Positions 1 through 8,968 of a stretch of DNA of 64,000 nt are shown piece after piece. The stretch lies in the NCBI RefSeq assembly GCF_010894435.1, contig NZ_JAAIXZ010000002.1:372001-436000 (forward strand), given 5' to 3'. Under the pieces are notes generated by a model that was not told the origin of the DNA, did no database searches, and saw only the letters and a program-made list of their open reading frames with translations. Made by a program: the position numbers and the translations under genes. The stretch's first letter is position 1; every line of letters starts with the position of its first letter. The DNA comes from Pyxidicoccus trucidator. GTDB taxonomy: Bacteria > Myxococcota > Myxococcia > Myxococcales > Myxococcaceae.

Positions 1-213
1 CAGCACCCACGCGGCGAGGATGACGAGCACCCCCAGCACGATGCCGATGGACAGGCCGGGAACGAGCTGCTGGCCCATCAGCGGCTTGTTGAAGGCCACC
101 AGCAGGATGAAGCCGAGGTACGCCACCAGCATGGCGGCGGTGAGTGCCGCCGCCACGCGCCAACGGGACGCGGCGAGCGCTTCCAGGGCTTCCTCTCGGG
201 AGTTCGCTTGCAT
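1..213 (-). CDS. DUF485 family inner-membrane protein (partial, C-terminus off window)
   Basis: The minus-strand frame starts at the ATG at 211-213 and runs off the left edge, so 71 residues are visible. It reads as a short polar N-terminus with an Arg-Trp before a first hydrophobic segment (about residues 22-41) and a second one starting near residue 52. This is the usual layout of DUF485/YjcH proteins, about 100-residue two-helix membrane proteins normally encoded between acs and an acetate permease (actP). It begins 14 bases after the acs stop on the same strand, so co-transcription with acs is very likely, and an actP-like permease gene would be expected just beyond the window edge. Family assignment is from pattern and context; the permease is inference. 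Confidence 0.8.
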   Translation of the reverse strand, partial: MQANSREEALEALAASRWRVAAALTAAMLVAYLGFILLVAFNKPLMGQQLVPGLSIGIVLGVLVILAAWVL

Positions 214-227
214 CGAAGTCTCTCCTC

Positions 228-2192
228 TCATCGCTTGACCTGCGGGGGCATGCCCTTGGCGAGCAGCTCATCGAGGACGCCCGGGTCCGCCAGGGTGGTG
301 GCGTCGCCCAGGTTCTCCGTCTCACCCGAGGCAATCTTCCGCAGCATGCGCCGCAGAATCTTTCCGGAGCGCGTCTTGGGCAGGCCATTGACCAGCACCA
401 CACGGTCCGGCGTGGCGATGGGGCCGATGACGTGGCGCACCTGCTCCTTGAGCGCGCCCACCATCTGCTCCGAGGAGGCGTCCGCCCAGTCGGGCTTCAT
501 GGTGACGAAGGCGCATACGCCGGTGCCCTTGAGGTCATGCGGGAAGCCCACCACGGCGGCCTCGGCGACGGACTCGTGGGCCACCAGCGCGCTCTCCACC
601 TCGGCGGTGCCCAGGCGGTGGCCGGACACGTTGAGCACGTCGTCCACGCGCCCCGTAATCCAGTAGTAGCCGTCCTCGTCGCGGCGGCAGCCGTCCCCCG
701 TGAAGTACAGCGTGGGGAAGCGCGAGTAGTACGTCTCCACGAAGCGCTGGTGGTGGCCGTACAGCGTGCGCGCCTGTCCGGGCCACGAGCGCGCCAGGCA
801 CAGGTTGCCGCTGACGCCGTTGCCTTCGATGATGCGGCCCTCGTCGTCCACCAGCACCGGCTCCACGCCGAAGAAGGGCAGGGTGGCCGAGCCGGGCTTG
901 CACGGCGTGGCGCCCGGCAGCGGGGCGATGAGGATGCCGCCCGTCTCCGTCTGCCACCAGGTGTCCACCACGGGGCAGCGGCCCTCGCCCACCACGTCGT
1001 GGTACCAGCGCCACACCTCGGGGTTGATGGGCTCGCCCACGGAGCCCAGCAGGCGCAGCGTCTTGCGCGAGGACTTCTTCACGAAGCCGTCGCCCTCCTT
1101 GATGAGCGCGCGCAGCGCGGTGGGCGCCGTGTAGAGGATGGTGGCCTTCAGGTCGTCCACCACCTGCCAGAGCCGGCCCGCGTCCGGGTACGTGGGGGTG
1201 GACTCGAACATGACGGTGGTGGTGCCGGTCGCCAGCGGTCCGTAGAGGATGTAGCTGTGGCCGGTGACCCAGCCCAGGTCCGCGGCGCAGAAGTGCACGT
1301 CGGTCGGCTGGATGTCGAAGACGTAGCGGAACGTGGTGGCGGCATAGGTGAGGTAGCCGCCGGTGGTGTGCAGCACGCCCTTGGGCTTCCCGGTGGAGCC
1401 GGAGGTGTAGAGGATGAAGAGCGGGTCCTCGGAGTCCATCCACTCCGCGGGGCAGACGCCGCGGTGCTTCGACATCTCCACGTCCAGCCAGAAGTCGCGG
1501 TCAGCGCGCATGGGCACCTCCTTGGAGGTGCGGCGCACGACGAGGATGGACTCCACCAGGGAGAGGCCCTCCACCGCCTCGTCGGCGATGGCCTTGGTGG
1601 GTACGAGCTTCGGGCCGCGCGGGCCCTCGTTGGCGGTGACGAGCACCTTCGCGCCCGAGTCGAGGATGCGCTCGCGCAGGGACTCGGCGGAGAAGCCGGC
1701 GAACACCACCGAGTGCACCGCGCCGATGCGGGCGCAGGCGAGCATGGTGTAGGCCAGCTCCGGCACCATGGGCAGGTAGATGCAGACGCGGTCGCCCTTG
1801 CGCACGCCGTGGGCCTTCAGCACGTTGGCCACGCGGCCCACCTGGTGCTGGAGGTCTCGGAAGGTGATGACCTGGTACTCGCCGGGCTCGTTCTTCGCCC
1901 AGATGATGGCGGGCTTGCCGGGGCGCGCCTTGGCGTGGCGGTCCACGCAGTTGAAGGCGACGTTGAGCTTGCCGCCGCCGAACCACGAGAAGTCCACCTG
2001 CTCGGCGTCCACGTCCAGCACCGTGTCGGGCTTGTGGAACCAGGTGAGCTGCTGCGCCATCTCTCCCCAGAAGGCCTCGGGCTGCTCCAGGCTCTTCTTG
2101 TAGAGGCGCCGGTAGTCCTCCAGGCTCTTCACGTGTGACGTGAGGCTGAACGTCTCCTTCGGCGGGATGAACGCGTCCTTGGGCTGGGTCAT
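228..2192 (-). CDS. acs: acetyl-CoA synthetase (acetate-CoA ligase, AMP-forming)
   Basis: A 654-residue protein, the normal length for Acs, which activates acetate to acetyl-CoA through acetyl-AMP in the cytoplasm. The N-terminal ACAS_N segment holds the WFxxGKLN-type stretch. The adenylate-forming signature [11 protein letters not shown] is near residue 260, a second core motif (TWWQTETGG) follows, and the C-terminal swivel domain carries TRSGKI with the catalytic, acetylation-regulated Lys near residue 610. I chose the ATG at 2190-2192 because GAGG lies 9 bases upstream; the ATG at 2199-2201 directly abuts that GAGG and is a poor start. The DUF485 gene follows after 14 bases and the porin gene ends 22 bases upstream, so porin-acs-DUF485 form a probable acetate-use operon. 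Confidence 0.97.
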   Translation of the reverse strand: MTQPKDAFIPPKETFSLTSHVKSLEDYRRLYKKSLEQPEAFWGEMAQQLTWFHKPDTVLDVDAEQVDFSWFGGGKLNVAFNCVDRHAKARPGKPAIIWAKNEPGEYQVITFRDLQHQVGRVANVLKAHGVRKGDRVCIYLPMVPELAYTMLACARIGAVHSVVFAGFSAESLRERILDSGAKVLVTANEGPRGPKLVPTKAIADEAVEGLSLVESILVVRRTSKEVPMRADRDFWLDVEMSKHRGVCPAEWMDSEDPLFILYTSGSTGKPKGVLHTTGGYLTYAATTFRYVFDIQPTDVHFCAADLGWVTGHSYILYGPLATGTTTVMFESTPTYPDAGRLWQVVDDLKATILYTAPTALRALIKEGDGFVKKSSRKTLRLLGSVGEPINPEVWRWYHDVVGEGRCPVVDTWWQTETGGILIAPLPGATPCKPGSATLPFFGVEPVLVDDEGRIIEGNGVSGNLCLARSWPGQARTLYGHHQRFVETYYSRFPTLYFTGDGCRRDEDGYYWITGRVDDVLNVSGHRLGTAEVESALVAHESVAEAAVVGFPHDLKGTGVCAFVTMKPDWADASSEQMVGALKEQVRHVIGPIATPDRVVLVNGLPKTRSGKILRRMLRKIASGETENLGDATTLADPGVLDELLAKGMPPQVKR

Positions 2193-2214
2193 CGGGGGCA
2201 TCCTCGGGGAGGGG

Positions 2215-3330
2215 TTAGTAGAAGTACTGGAGCTGGGCCGTGCCGGTGATGCCGGTGTCGGCCTCGGAGAGGTCGCCGGTGCGGGAGAAGGCGACCTCCG
2301 TCTTGAGGTTGAAGGTGTGCGCCTGGAACCAGAGGTTGAAGCCGGGCTTGAGGGCGAGCAGGTCCTGGTTCGCCACGCGCGAGTTGAAGTACTCGCCGGA
2401 GAGCAGGGGCTGGAGCTTGCCGATGCGCCAGCCCACCTCGGAGAAGAAGCCGGTGCCGCTCTGCGGGTTGTCGAGGCCCTGGCTGTAGTGGAAGACGCCT
2501 GTCTGGAAGACCACGGCCTGGTCATTCCCGAGGGGCAGGTCGACGAAGACGTCCGTGGCCAGGCCGAGCGAGTCGTGGATGCCGGAGGCGGTGGCGACGG
2601 CGGAGGGCTGGTAGTCGGCGCCGACGCCCACGGAGAAGCGGGGCTTGTCGTCGAAGTAGATGCCCTGGAAGAAGAGGTCCTCCTCGCGGGTGAGGAAGTT
2701 CCACCGGACGTGGGCGACGCCGCGCGGGAGGTCGTCCGGGTTGACGGTGCCCTCGGGCTTCCGGGCGCCCTCGGCGCCGTTGAGGAGCGCGGCGCGGAAG
2801 CCGAGCTGCCCCACGAAGCCGCGCACCTGGATGCCCGTGTCCCGCCACACCTTGCCGACCCCGGGCGTGAAGCGGACGAGGTTGGAGTGGTAGTCCACCG
2901 TGTTGAGGGCGATGGCGCCCTGCAGGTTGTGGCGGGAGAGCGGGGCGATGAGGAAGCCCGCGTCCACCCAGATTTTCTCCGCGAACATGTACGAGACGAA
3001 CGCGTCCTGCATGAAGAGGGCGACGTCGAAGTTGCCGTCCTTGCCGTAGTTGGGCTGGTCCGTCTCGATGAAGAACGAGAGGTTCTTGGTGACGTTGCCG
3101 AAGACGAGCAGGCGGACGCGTCGCAGGTAGAGGTCCGTGCCCACGCTTCCCACGGGAGCCCCGTCCTTGATGAGCTGGAGCTGGGGCTGGAGGAGGACGT
3201 TGACGTTGAGGAAGGCCTCCTCGCCCAACGTGATTTTCCCCGCGACCGCGGGGCCGGCGGGCAGCAAGGCCACGAGCGCGGCCAGGAGCGACAGCAGGCG
3301 GAGGGGGGCAGGGCGCATGCCTGCCGCCAT
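2215..3330 (-). CDS. outer-membrane porin, OprO/OprP (phosphate-selective porin O/P) type
   Basis: A 371-residue protein with a Sec signal peptide (start [13 protein letters not shown], cleavage probably after PAGPAVA near residue 27), followed by alternating strands rich in aromatic and Gly residues and ending in a C-terminal Tyr-Phe-Tyr, as expected for an outer-membrane barrel. The sequence around [13 protein letters not shown] and FFIETDQPN matches the porin O/P family. Start ATG 3328-3330 is preceded by GAGGTG at 6 bases; the inner ATG at 3316-3318 has a weaker site. It is the first gene of the group that continues into acs, so it may import a small anionic substrate such as acetate; that role is inference. 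A tandem-repeat element sits about 100 bases upstream. Confidence 0.82.
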   Translation of the reverse strand: MAAGMRPAPLRLLSLLAALVALLPAGPAVAGKITLGEEAFLNVNVLLQPQLQLIKDGAPVGSVGTDLYLRRVRLLVFGNVTKNLSFFIETDQPNYGKDGNFDVALFMQDAFVSYMFAEKIWVDAGFLIAPLSRHNLQGAIALNTVDYHSNLVRFTPGVGKVWRDTGIQVRGFVGQLGFRAALLNGAEGARKPEGTVNPDDLPRGVAHVRWNFLTREEDLFFQGIYFDDKPRFSVGVGADYQPSAVATASGIHDSLGLATDVFVDLPLGNDQAVVFQTGVFHYSQGLDNPQSGTGFFSEVGWRIGKLQPLLSGEYFNSRVANQDLLALKPGFNLWFQAHTFNLKTEVAFSRTGDLSEADTGITGTAQLQYFY

Positions 3331-3410
3331 GAGCAACACCTCGGCCAACAGGTGTGACTCGGAGATTCAGGACCTTACAGGTTGGCCCGGTGCGTCAGGG
3401 TGTTACGGAA

Positions 3411-3469
3411 GGTGACGTGCGCGTTACCGGGGTAACGATTCATGCAGTGCGTCGTAACGAGTCGTGCAG
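3411..3469 (-). repeat. tandem direct-repeat element, copy A (upstream of porin gene)
   Basis: On the plus strand, GTAACGATTCATGCAG (3432-3447) is followed 22 bases later by GTAACGAGTCGTGCAG (3454-3469), matching at 14 of 16 positions. A palindrome GTTACC-GG-GGTAAC (3423-3436) overlaps the first unit. The whole element recurs as copy B at 6521-6578 in the same orientation. Both copies lie about 80-140 bases ahead of a minus-strand start codon. The two-turn spacing of half-sites looks like an operator or activator site; a dispersed repeat is the alternative. Confidence 0.55.
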
Positions 3470-3526
3470 TAGCGGGACGGACAGGTAAGTGCCCCGAAAG
3501 GCAGTCAGGCGCGGAGGCACGGCCCT

Positions 3527-4078
3527 TCAGGTGATGGGCGCACGGCGCAGGTCGAGCAGGTCCGGGTCCTTTCGCTCCAGGAGGTCCTCGAACGCGCTCC
3601 AACCGTGGGAGGCGATGAACCGGACTTCACTGGGGAGGATGGGGAAGAGCCAGACGAAGATGGTGGGAGGCTCGGTCCCCGAGAAAGTGGCAAGGCCCTC
3701 TGTGAAGAGAACGGGGAGCGAGGCGTAGAGGGCGGTCGCTTCGCTGCCATGCAGGATGGGGGCGCCGAGCTGGAGCACCTCCCCACGGAGCAGGGCCTTC
3801 TGCTCCTGAATCACTCGGGACGCGATTTCGAGCAGCAGCCCCGCGAGTTCTTCGTGGGCCTGTGACTCATGAACGGAGACGAGCAGCTCCTGCCGGACCT
3901 CTCGAGTCTCGTTCATGCGGAGCACGTGGTGGCTCAGCCCGAGGGTGGTGTAGGTCGTCGCGGAGGCGTAGGGCTGGTCCCGAAATCGGCAGGCTTGCAC
4001 CGTCATGGGCGCAGTGGTGTTGGACCAGCCTCTTTCAATCTGCCCCAGGTGTTGTTCCAGATGCTCGCCGACGTTCAT
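3527..4078 (-). CDS. suppressor of fused (SUFU) domain protein, probable immunity protein
   Basis: A 183-residue protein with no signal peptide or membrane segment. Its body has the SUFU-like layout: a hydrophobic strand with HHVLRMNE, a helix rich in Glu and Leu (about residues 76-100), and the late motif FVWLFPILPSEVRFI before a WSAFEDLLE helix. SUFU-domain proteins are a recurrent immunity family in bacterial polymorphic toxin loci. It is the third gene of the module, 63 bases after the Imm52 gene on the same strand. Start ATG 4076-4078 has GGAAG 9 bases upstream. Whether it protects against the adjacent Tox-REase-5 toxin or is a spare immunity gene captured from another toxin cannot be told from sequence. 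Confidence 0.72.
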   Translation of the reverse strand: MNVGEHLEQHLGQIERGWSNTTAPMTVQACRFRDQPYASATTYTTLGLSHHVLRMNETREVRQELLVSVHESQAHEELAGLLLEIASRVIQEQKALLRGEVLQLGAPILHGSEATALYASLPVLFTEGLATFSGTEPPTIFVWLFPILPSEVRFIASHGWSAFEDLLERKDPDLLDLRRAPIT

Positions 4079-4141
4079 GGCGGTGGACTTCCGTTTGGCA
4101 CCCGAGATGTGCCTCTCGCTGGAGGCGCTGGCGCTCGCGCT

Positions 4142-4849
4142 TCATTCATTGAGCGGGCGCAGCAGCCCAGCCCGAGCGAGAAGCTCCTGCACCCGTGCAG
4201 CGAGGGCGACGTGCTCGGGGTTGCTCACAGTGAAGCGCTCGGGGGTGAGGATGATCAGCGTGCCCTTGTCCTCCACGGGCTCGATACGTACCGGAGCGGG
4301 TAGGGGCGGTACCGTGCCGCGGCTGCGCGAGAAGTACATGAGCCAGCCCACGAAGGTTCCGGGCTCGGACGCCTTGAGTACTTCAGCTCGATGGAGGTCG
4401 GAGGTCGCGATGCCCCAGTCCGGTTCCCAGGTGAGTGCCATGGCGTGAAGGGCCCTGCGCATCACCGTCGAATCGGTGACCCGGTCTGCGATGAGTCCCT
4501 TCCCTGGAGGGTTGAGAGTGCACGAGTTACACACTGCTGCCGAGGTCAGCCCGCACTTCAGAATCACTCCAGTCGCGCTTCCCTGGGGTTCTCCACTCCA
4601 TGCCGTCAGGTTGAAGCCACCGAGCAGTTGATGTTTCTTCTTCGCGAACAGCTGCTCGAAAGTCGCTGCAGCGGGGACAAGTCGCTGCTCGAGCGCCTCC
4701 TCACGAGTCCTGCCTGTTCCAAACCAATGCGCCCAGGTCGGCTCCAGTGGGGCAAGGCGCTGGAAGAGATTCGCCGTGCGTCGGGCGCAGGATTCGGCCG
4801 GCTCCTTGCGGCCAGGCCAGTAGACACCGGCATAGTAGCCCTCGGACAT
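4142..4849 (-). CDS. immunity 52 (Imm52) family protein
   Basis: A 235-residue cytoplasmic-type protein. The start YYAGVYWPGRKE, the middle WEPDWGIATS and the late FVGWLMYFSRSRG agree with the Imm52 family, which in myxobacteria is typically encoded directly after Tox-REase-5 toxins. It begins 12 bases after the toxin stop codon and is preceded by GAGGAGAG at 4 bases, so the two are almost certainly co-transcribed. Expected role: bind and neutralise the nuclease tip of the neighbouring lipoprotein. Pairing is inferred from family and order. Confidence 0.82.
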   Translation of the reverse strand: MSEGYYAGVYWPGRKEPAESCARRTANLFQRLAPLEPTWAHWFGTGRTREEALEQRLVPAAATFEQLFAKKKHQLLGGFNLTAWSGEPQGSATGVILKCGLTSAAVCNSCTLNPPGKGLIADRVTDSTVMRRALHAMALTWEPDWGIATSDLHRAEVLKASEPGTFVGWLMYFSRSRGTVPPLPAPVRIEPVEDKGTLIILTPERFTVSNPEHVALAARVQELLARAGLLRPLNE

Positions 4850-4861
4850 GTGGCTCTCCTC

Positions 4862-6448
4862 TCAGGGCCGTGCGGGGATGTGGACGACGTCGATCTTTCC
4901 GAGGCCGTTCGTGTCGAAGAGCTTCCGGAGATAGTCAGCGAGTCTCTTCTCCGCGACAACCCAGCGCACGGGAGTCCTTCCGGCTGCGTCGAGCTGCCTT
5001 GCTGCCTGTGAGAGGATGCCGTCAGTGCCTTCGAAGAACCAGAGCGGTTCCAGGTTGGCATCGATGAATTTCGCGATGTTGGGGCCCTTGGCCTCCAGTA
5101 GGAAGCCTCCATCGAAGCCGTCAAAGTCCACGTAGTCTCTGGGGCCACTTCCGGTCTGGATTCGGTAGACCCAGCCTTCAGGGGCACCCGTGGTCTGGGA
5201 CTGGTACCTCCGCGCAGGAAGCTTCATACCTTCGTTCTTCTGGTCCCACCGTCCGGGGCCCTGCGGAGGAGGTGGCCATGGCCTTGATGCATTGGCACCG
5301 CCCCCGCTGCCCGCGCCAGTGCTGGCCATGTGCAGGACATACAGTGCGCCGGCGCCCTCGCCCGCAACCGCGACCAATTGGCCTGCTGGGACCACCACCG
5401 CGCGCAGTGCCAGAGCGCCATCGGCGGCCAGTGAGAGCACAGGCACGCTCAACTGGCCCAGTCTGCTCCCGGCAGAAGCAAGGCGCGCACTGCCCACGCC
5501 GGCCGTGCCGCACGTCAGCAGCACGTTGGTCAGCAGCCTGGAGGCCTGCCGTACCTGCTCGCCATGAGGCAGTGCCCGGTACTGCTCCCAGTACTCGGGG
5601 CTGTTCTCAATCAGCGTGCGCACCGCCACGGGCAGCTTCGCCAGCCCAGCGAGGCTCTCCACCGGCTCCAGCACCAGCGTCACCACGCCGCCCACCACGT
5701 CCTCTACTGCCCGGCCCATCCCTTCGACTACTGGCCCCACCGTGCCCGTATCCGGCATGTAGCTGCCCGCCACGAGGGCGTCGGGATGGTGTCCAAGGTC
5801 ATCCTCCAGCGGATACAGGTATGCATCTCCCCGCGTTCCGTAGAAAGGCCCTGCCTCGAATCCTTCGGCGCGCAGGGTGCCACCCGTCAGTTCCACCTCG
5901 CCCGCATGTTGGACGGCCGCGCCGGTGGTGGCACTCACCAGGTATCCATCCGGTCGCAGGACGAGCATTCCCGTATACCGCCGCATGCGGGCGTGCAGTT
6001 CTTCGCGTGGTACCGGCCTGCCAGTTTGAACCACACCCACCAACAGGTGCGCCGCCATGCGCCTCGGGCCCCAATCGCGCAGCGGAACCTCCGCTTCTAG
6101 CAGCCGCGTCAACAGCGCCGCTGCCTGTGGCGATGTCAGCTTCCGCCTGTCTCCGGGTAGCAAGGAGGGGGGAACGCCCGCCCGCACCATCAGGCCCTGG
6201 AACCAGTCAACGTCGACGAGCGACGACTCAATAGGGCCGAGCCTGCCTTGGGGGCGCTGCTCCAGTGCGCGTTGGTGCAGGAACTGTGACTGGGGCAGCG
6301 TCCCCATGCGGAGATGCCAGGAGAGAGGGTCGTCTATCGGCAAGGGCCCGCCCGTGCCGCAGCCGCTGAGCACCACCAGCAGCGCGAGGAGCGCACTGGC
6401 CAGGGGGTTCCAGGACGGACTTCCCGCTCTACGCCGTGGCTCCCGCAT
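4862..6448 (-). CDS. SitA-like lipoprotein toxin with C-terminal Tox-REase-5 nuclease domain
   Basis: A 528-residue protein. The N-terminus is a lipoprotein signal: basic REPRRR, then a hydrophobic core ending VVLSGC with the lipobox Cys at residue 30. The middle (about 60-400) has several hydrophobic stretches and no recognised enzyme motif. A Pro/Gly-rich linker leads to the last 110 residues, which carry the Tox-REase-5 pattern: RRYQSQTTG, VDFDGFDGGFLLEAKGP (acidic residues plus E-x-K of a restriction-endonuclease fold) and a downstream Gln helix. This layout matches the SitA lipoprotein toxins of Myxococcus xanthus, which move between siblings by TraA-dependent outer-membrane exchange. 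Start ATG 6446-6448 is chosen for the lipoprotein signal; a GTG at 6458-6460 with AGGTGG upstream is an alternative. Imm52 and SUFU genes follow. Nuclease action on DNA or RNA is inferred. Confidence 0.82.
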   Translation of the reverse strand: MREPRRRAGSPSWNPLASALLALLVVLSGCGTGGPLPIDDPLSWHLRMGTLPQSQFLHQRALEQRPQGRLGPIESSLVDVDWFQGLMVRAGVPPSLLPGDRRKLTSPQAAALLTRLLEAEVPLRDWGPRRMAAHLLVGVVQTGRPVPREELHARMRRYTGMLVLRPDGYLVSATTGAAVQHAGEVELTGGTLRAEGFEAGPFYGTRGDAYLYPLEDDLGHHPDALVAGSYMPDTGTVGPVVEGMGRAVEDVVGGVVTLVLEPVESLAGLAKLPVAVRTLIENSPEYWEQYRALPHGEQVRQASRLLTNVLLTCGTAGVGSARLASAGSRLGQLSVPVLSLAADGALALRAVVVPAGQLVAVAGEGAGALYVLHMASTGAGSGGGANASRPWPPPPQGPGRWDQKNEGMKLPARRYQSQTTGAPEGWVYRIQTGSGPRDYVDFDGFDGGFLLEAKGPNIAKFIDANLEPLWFFEGTDGILSQAARQLDAAGRTPVRWVVAEKRLADYLRKLFDTNGLGKIDVVHIPARP

Positions 6449-6520
6449 CAGCAGGAGCACTTCATACGCCACCTTCAGTACGCACGGGCAGAGAGTGTCT
6501 TCGGGTTCGTCCTCGCTCAC

Positions 6521-6578
6521 GCCCGCGTGCGCGGTACCGGGGTAGCGCTTCATGCAGTGCCCATGACGAGGCGTGCAG
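6521..6578 (-). repeat. tandem direct-repeat element, copy B (upstream of toxin gene)
   Basis: Second copy of the element at 3411-3469. Unit one GTAGCGCTTCATGCAG is at 6542-6557 and unit two ATGACGAGGCGTGCAG at 6563-6578, a 21-base period. The stretch TTCATGCAGTGC and the upstream GTACCGGGGTA are shared with copy A. It lies about 80-130 bases ahead of the lipoprotein toxin start, equivalent to the position of copy A ahead of the porin. It may be a shared regulatory site or a duplicated upstream region. Confidence 0.55.
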
Positions 6579-6641
6579 AACTTCATGTCGCTGACGCAGC
6601 GTGTGCCGTTGAAGGCAAGCGCTGCGTCAGCCGGCGTGGGT

Positions 6642-7472
6642 TCAGGCGGTGGGCTTCGAGTTGGAGTGGTCGTTCGCCTTGCCCAGCAGGTAGCCGCCGT
6701 GGCTGATGGCGAGGAGCGCGACGAAGCCTTCCGAGAGCGGCGGCAGGCCGCCCGTCTTGCCCGCCATGACGGCCGAGGCGACGTCCATGAAGTAGCTCAC
6801 CGCCGCGATGAGCGTGAAGTAGAACATCTGCACCTTGGCCAGGTCGACGTGGGCGGTGTTGCCGACCTCGTCTCCCTGGAACATGTCCGAGACGCGGGCG
6901 TCCTGGAGGCTCTTGTTGGCGTAGAGCGTGCCGTGGCAGTTCTCATGGATGTCGGTGGCGTCCTCGGCGAGCTGGGCGGAGGTGTTCAGCACCATCTTCT
7001 CGTCCGGCTTCCGGGAGCGCTTGGCGGCGAGGATGAGCGGCGTGCCCAGGAGTGAGGTGGTGGAGATGCCCATCGCCAGCCAGAGCTCCTGGGGGATGGC
7101 GATATCCACGGCCGCGGGCGTGCCCGCCTTCACTCGGGAGATGGCCATGGTCAGATAGCCGCCGACGACCAGCACCGTCCAGACGGCGGCCTGGACGCGG
7201 GAGAGGCTCATCAGGTTGCGCTCGTTGATGAGCACACCGAAGGGGGTTCCTGAAATCGTCTGTCCCAAGACGAGGAGGAACATCGCCAGCGCCCCCGTGG
7301 TCGCGACGTAGCTCCAACCAGGAGCCACGAACCATGCGGTGGCGACCACCGTCAGCGGCAGCGCGGCTGTGAGGAAGATGAGGCGGCTGTTCTCCGGCTG
7401 CGGAATGGAAATGACAGCGGCTTCCTGCTTCAGGTCTCCCACTGGAATGGCATTGGGCGCGTTCGAGTCCAT
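6642..7472 (-). CDS. conserved hypothetical multi-pass membrane protein
   Basis: A 276-residue protein that I cannot place in a named family. It has hydrophobic segments at about residues 30-50, 55-75, 92-112 and 130-150, a soluble stretch with a His/Cys cluster (IHENCHG) near 200, and a fifth hydrophobic segment near 228-248 before a polar tail. The stretch SLSRVQAAVWTVLVVGGYL recalls uncharacterised membrane proteins from several phyla. It lies between the toxin module and the regulator gene, all on the minus strand, but is separated by about 125-190 bases on each side, so it is probably its own unit. No function is proposed. Confidence 0.7.
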   Translation of the reverse strand: MDSNAPNAIPVGDLKQEAAVISIPQPENSRLIFLTAALPLTVVATAWFVAPGWSYVATTGALAMFLLVLGQTISGTPFGVLINERNLMSLSRVQAAVWTVLVVGGYLTMAISRVKAGTPAAVDIAIPQELWLAMGISTTSLLGTPLILAAKRSRKPDEKMVLNTSAQLAEDATDIHENCHGTLYANKSLQDARVSDMFQGDEVGNTAHVDLAKVQMFYFTLIAAVSYFMDVASAVMAGKTGGLPPLSEGFVALLAISHGGYLLGKANDHSNSKPTA

Positions 7473-7597
7473 GACTTCCCCCCGTGGTGGTGGAGGTCAT
7501 GCTAACGAGCTGTCTGTCTTTCCGGTCTATGCGGGCTGGGACTCTCGACTGAAGGACAGTGGGTCAGACCCGAGGGCGGTGGACTCCCGTCGCACGC

Positions 7598-8964
<1,367 letters not shown>

Positions 8965-8968
<4 letters not shown>

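Noticed and set aside
3411-6578. The two tandem-repeat elements as attachment sites or ends of a transposable island
   Set aside because: They are imperfect, sit at equal distance and orientation ahead of two genes, and no integrase or transposase lies between them, so a regulatory or duplicated-leader reading is preferred.
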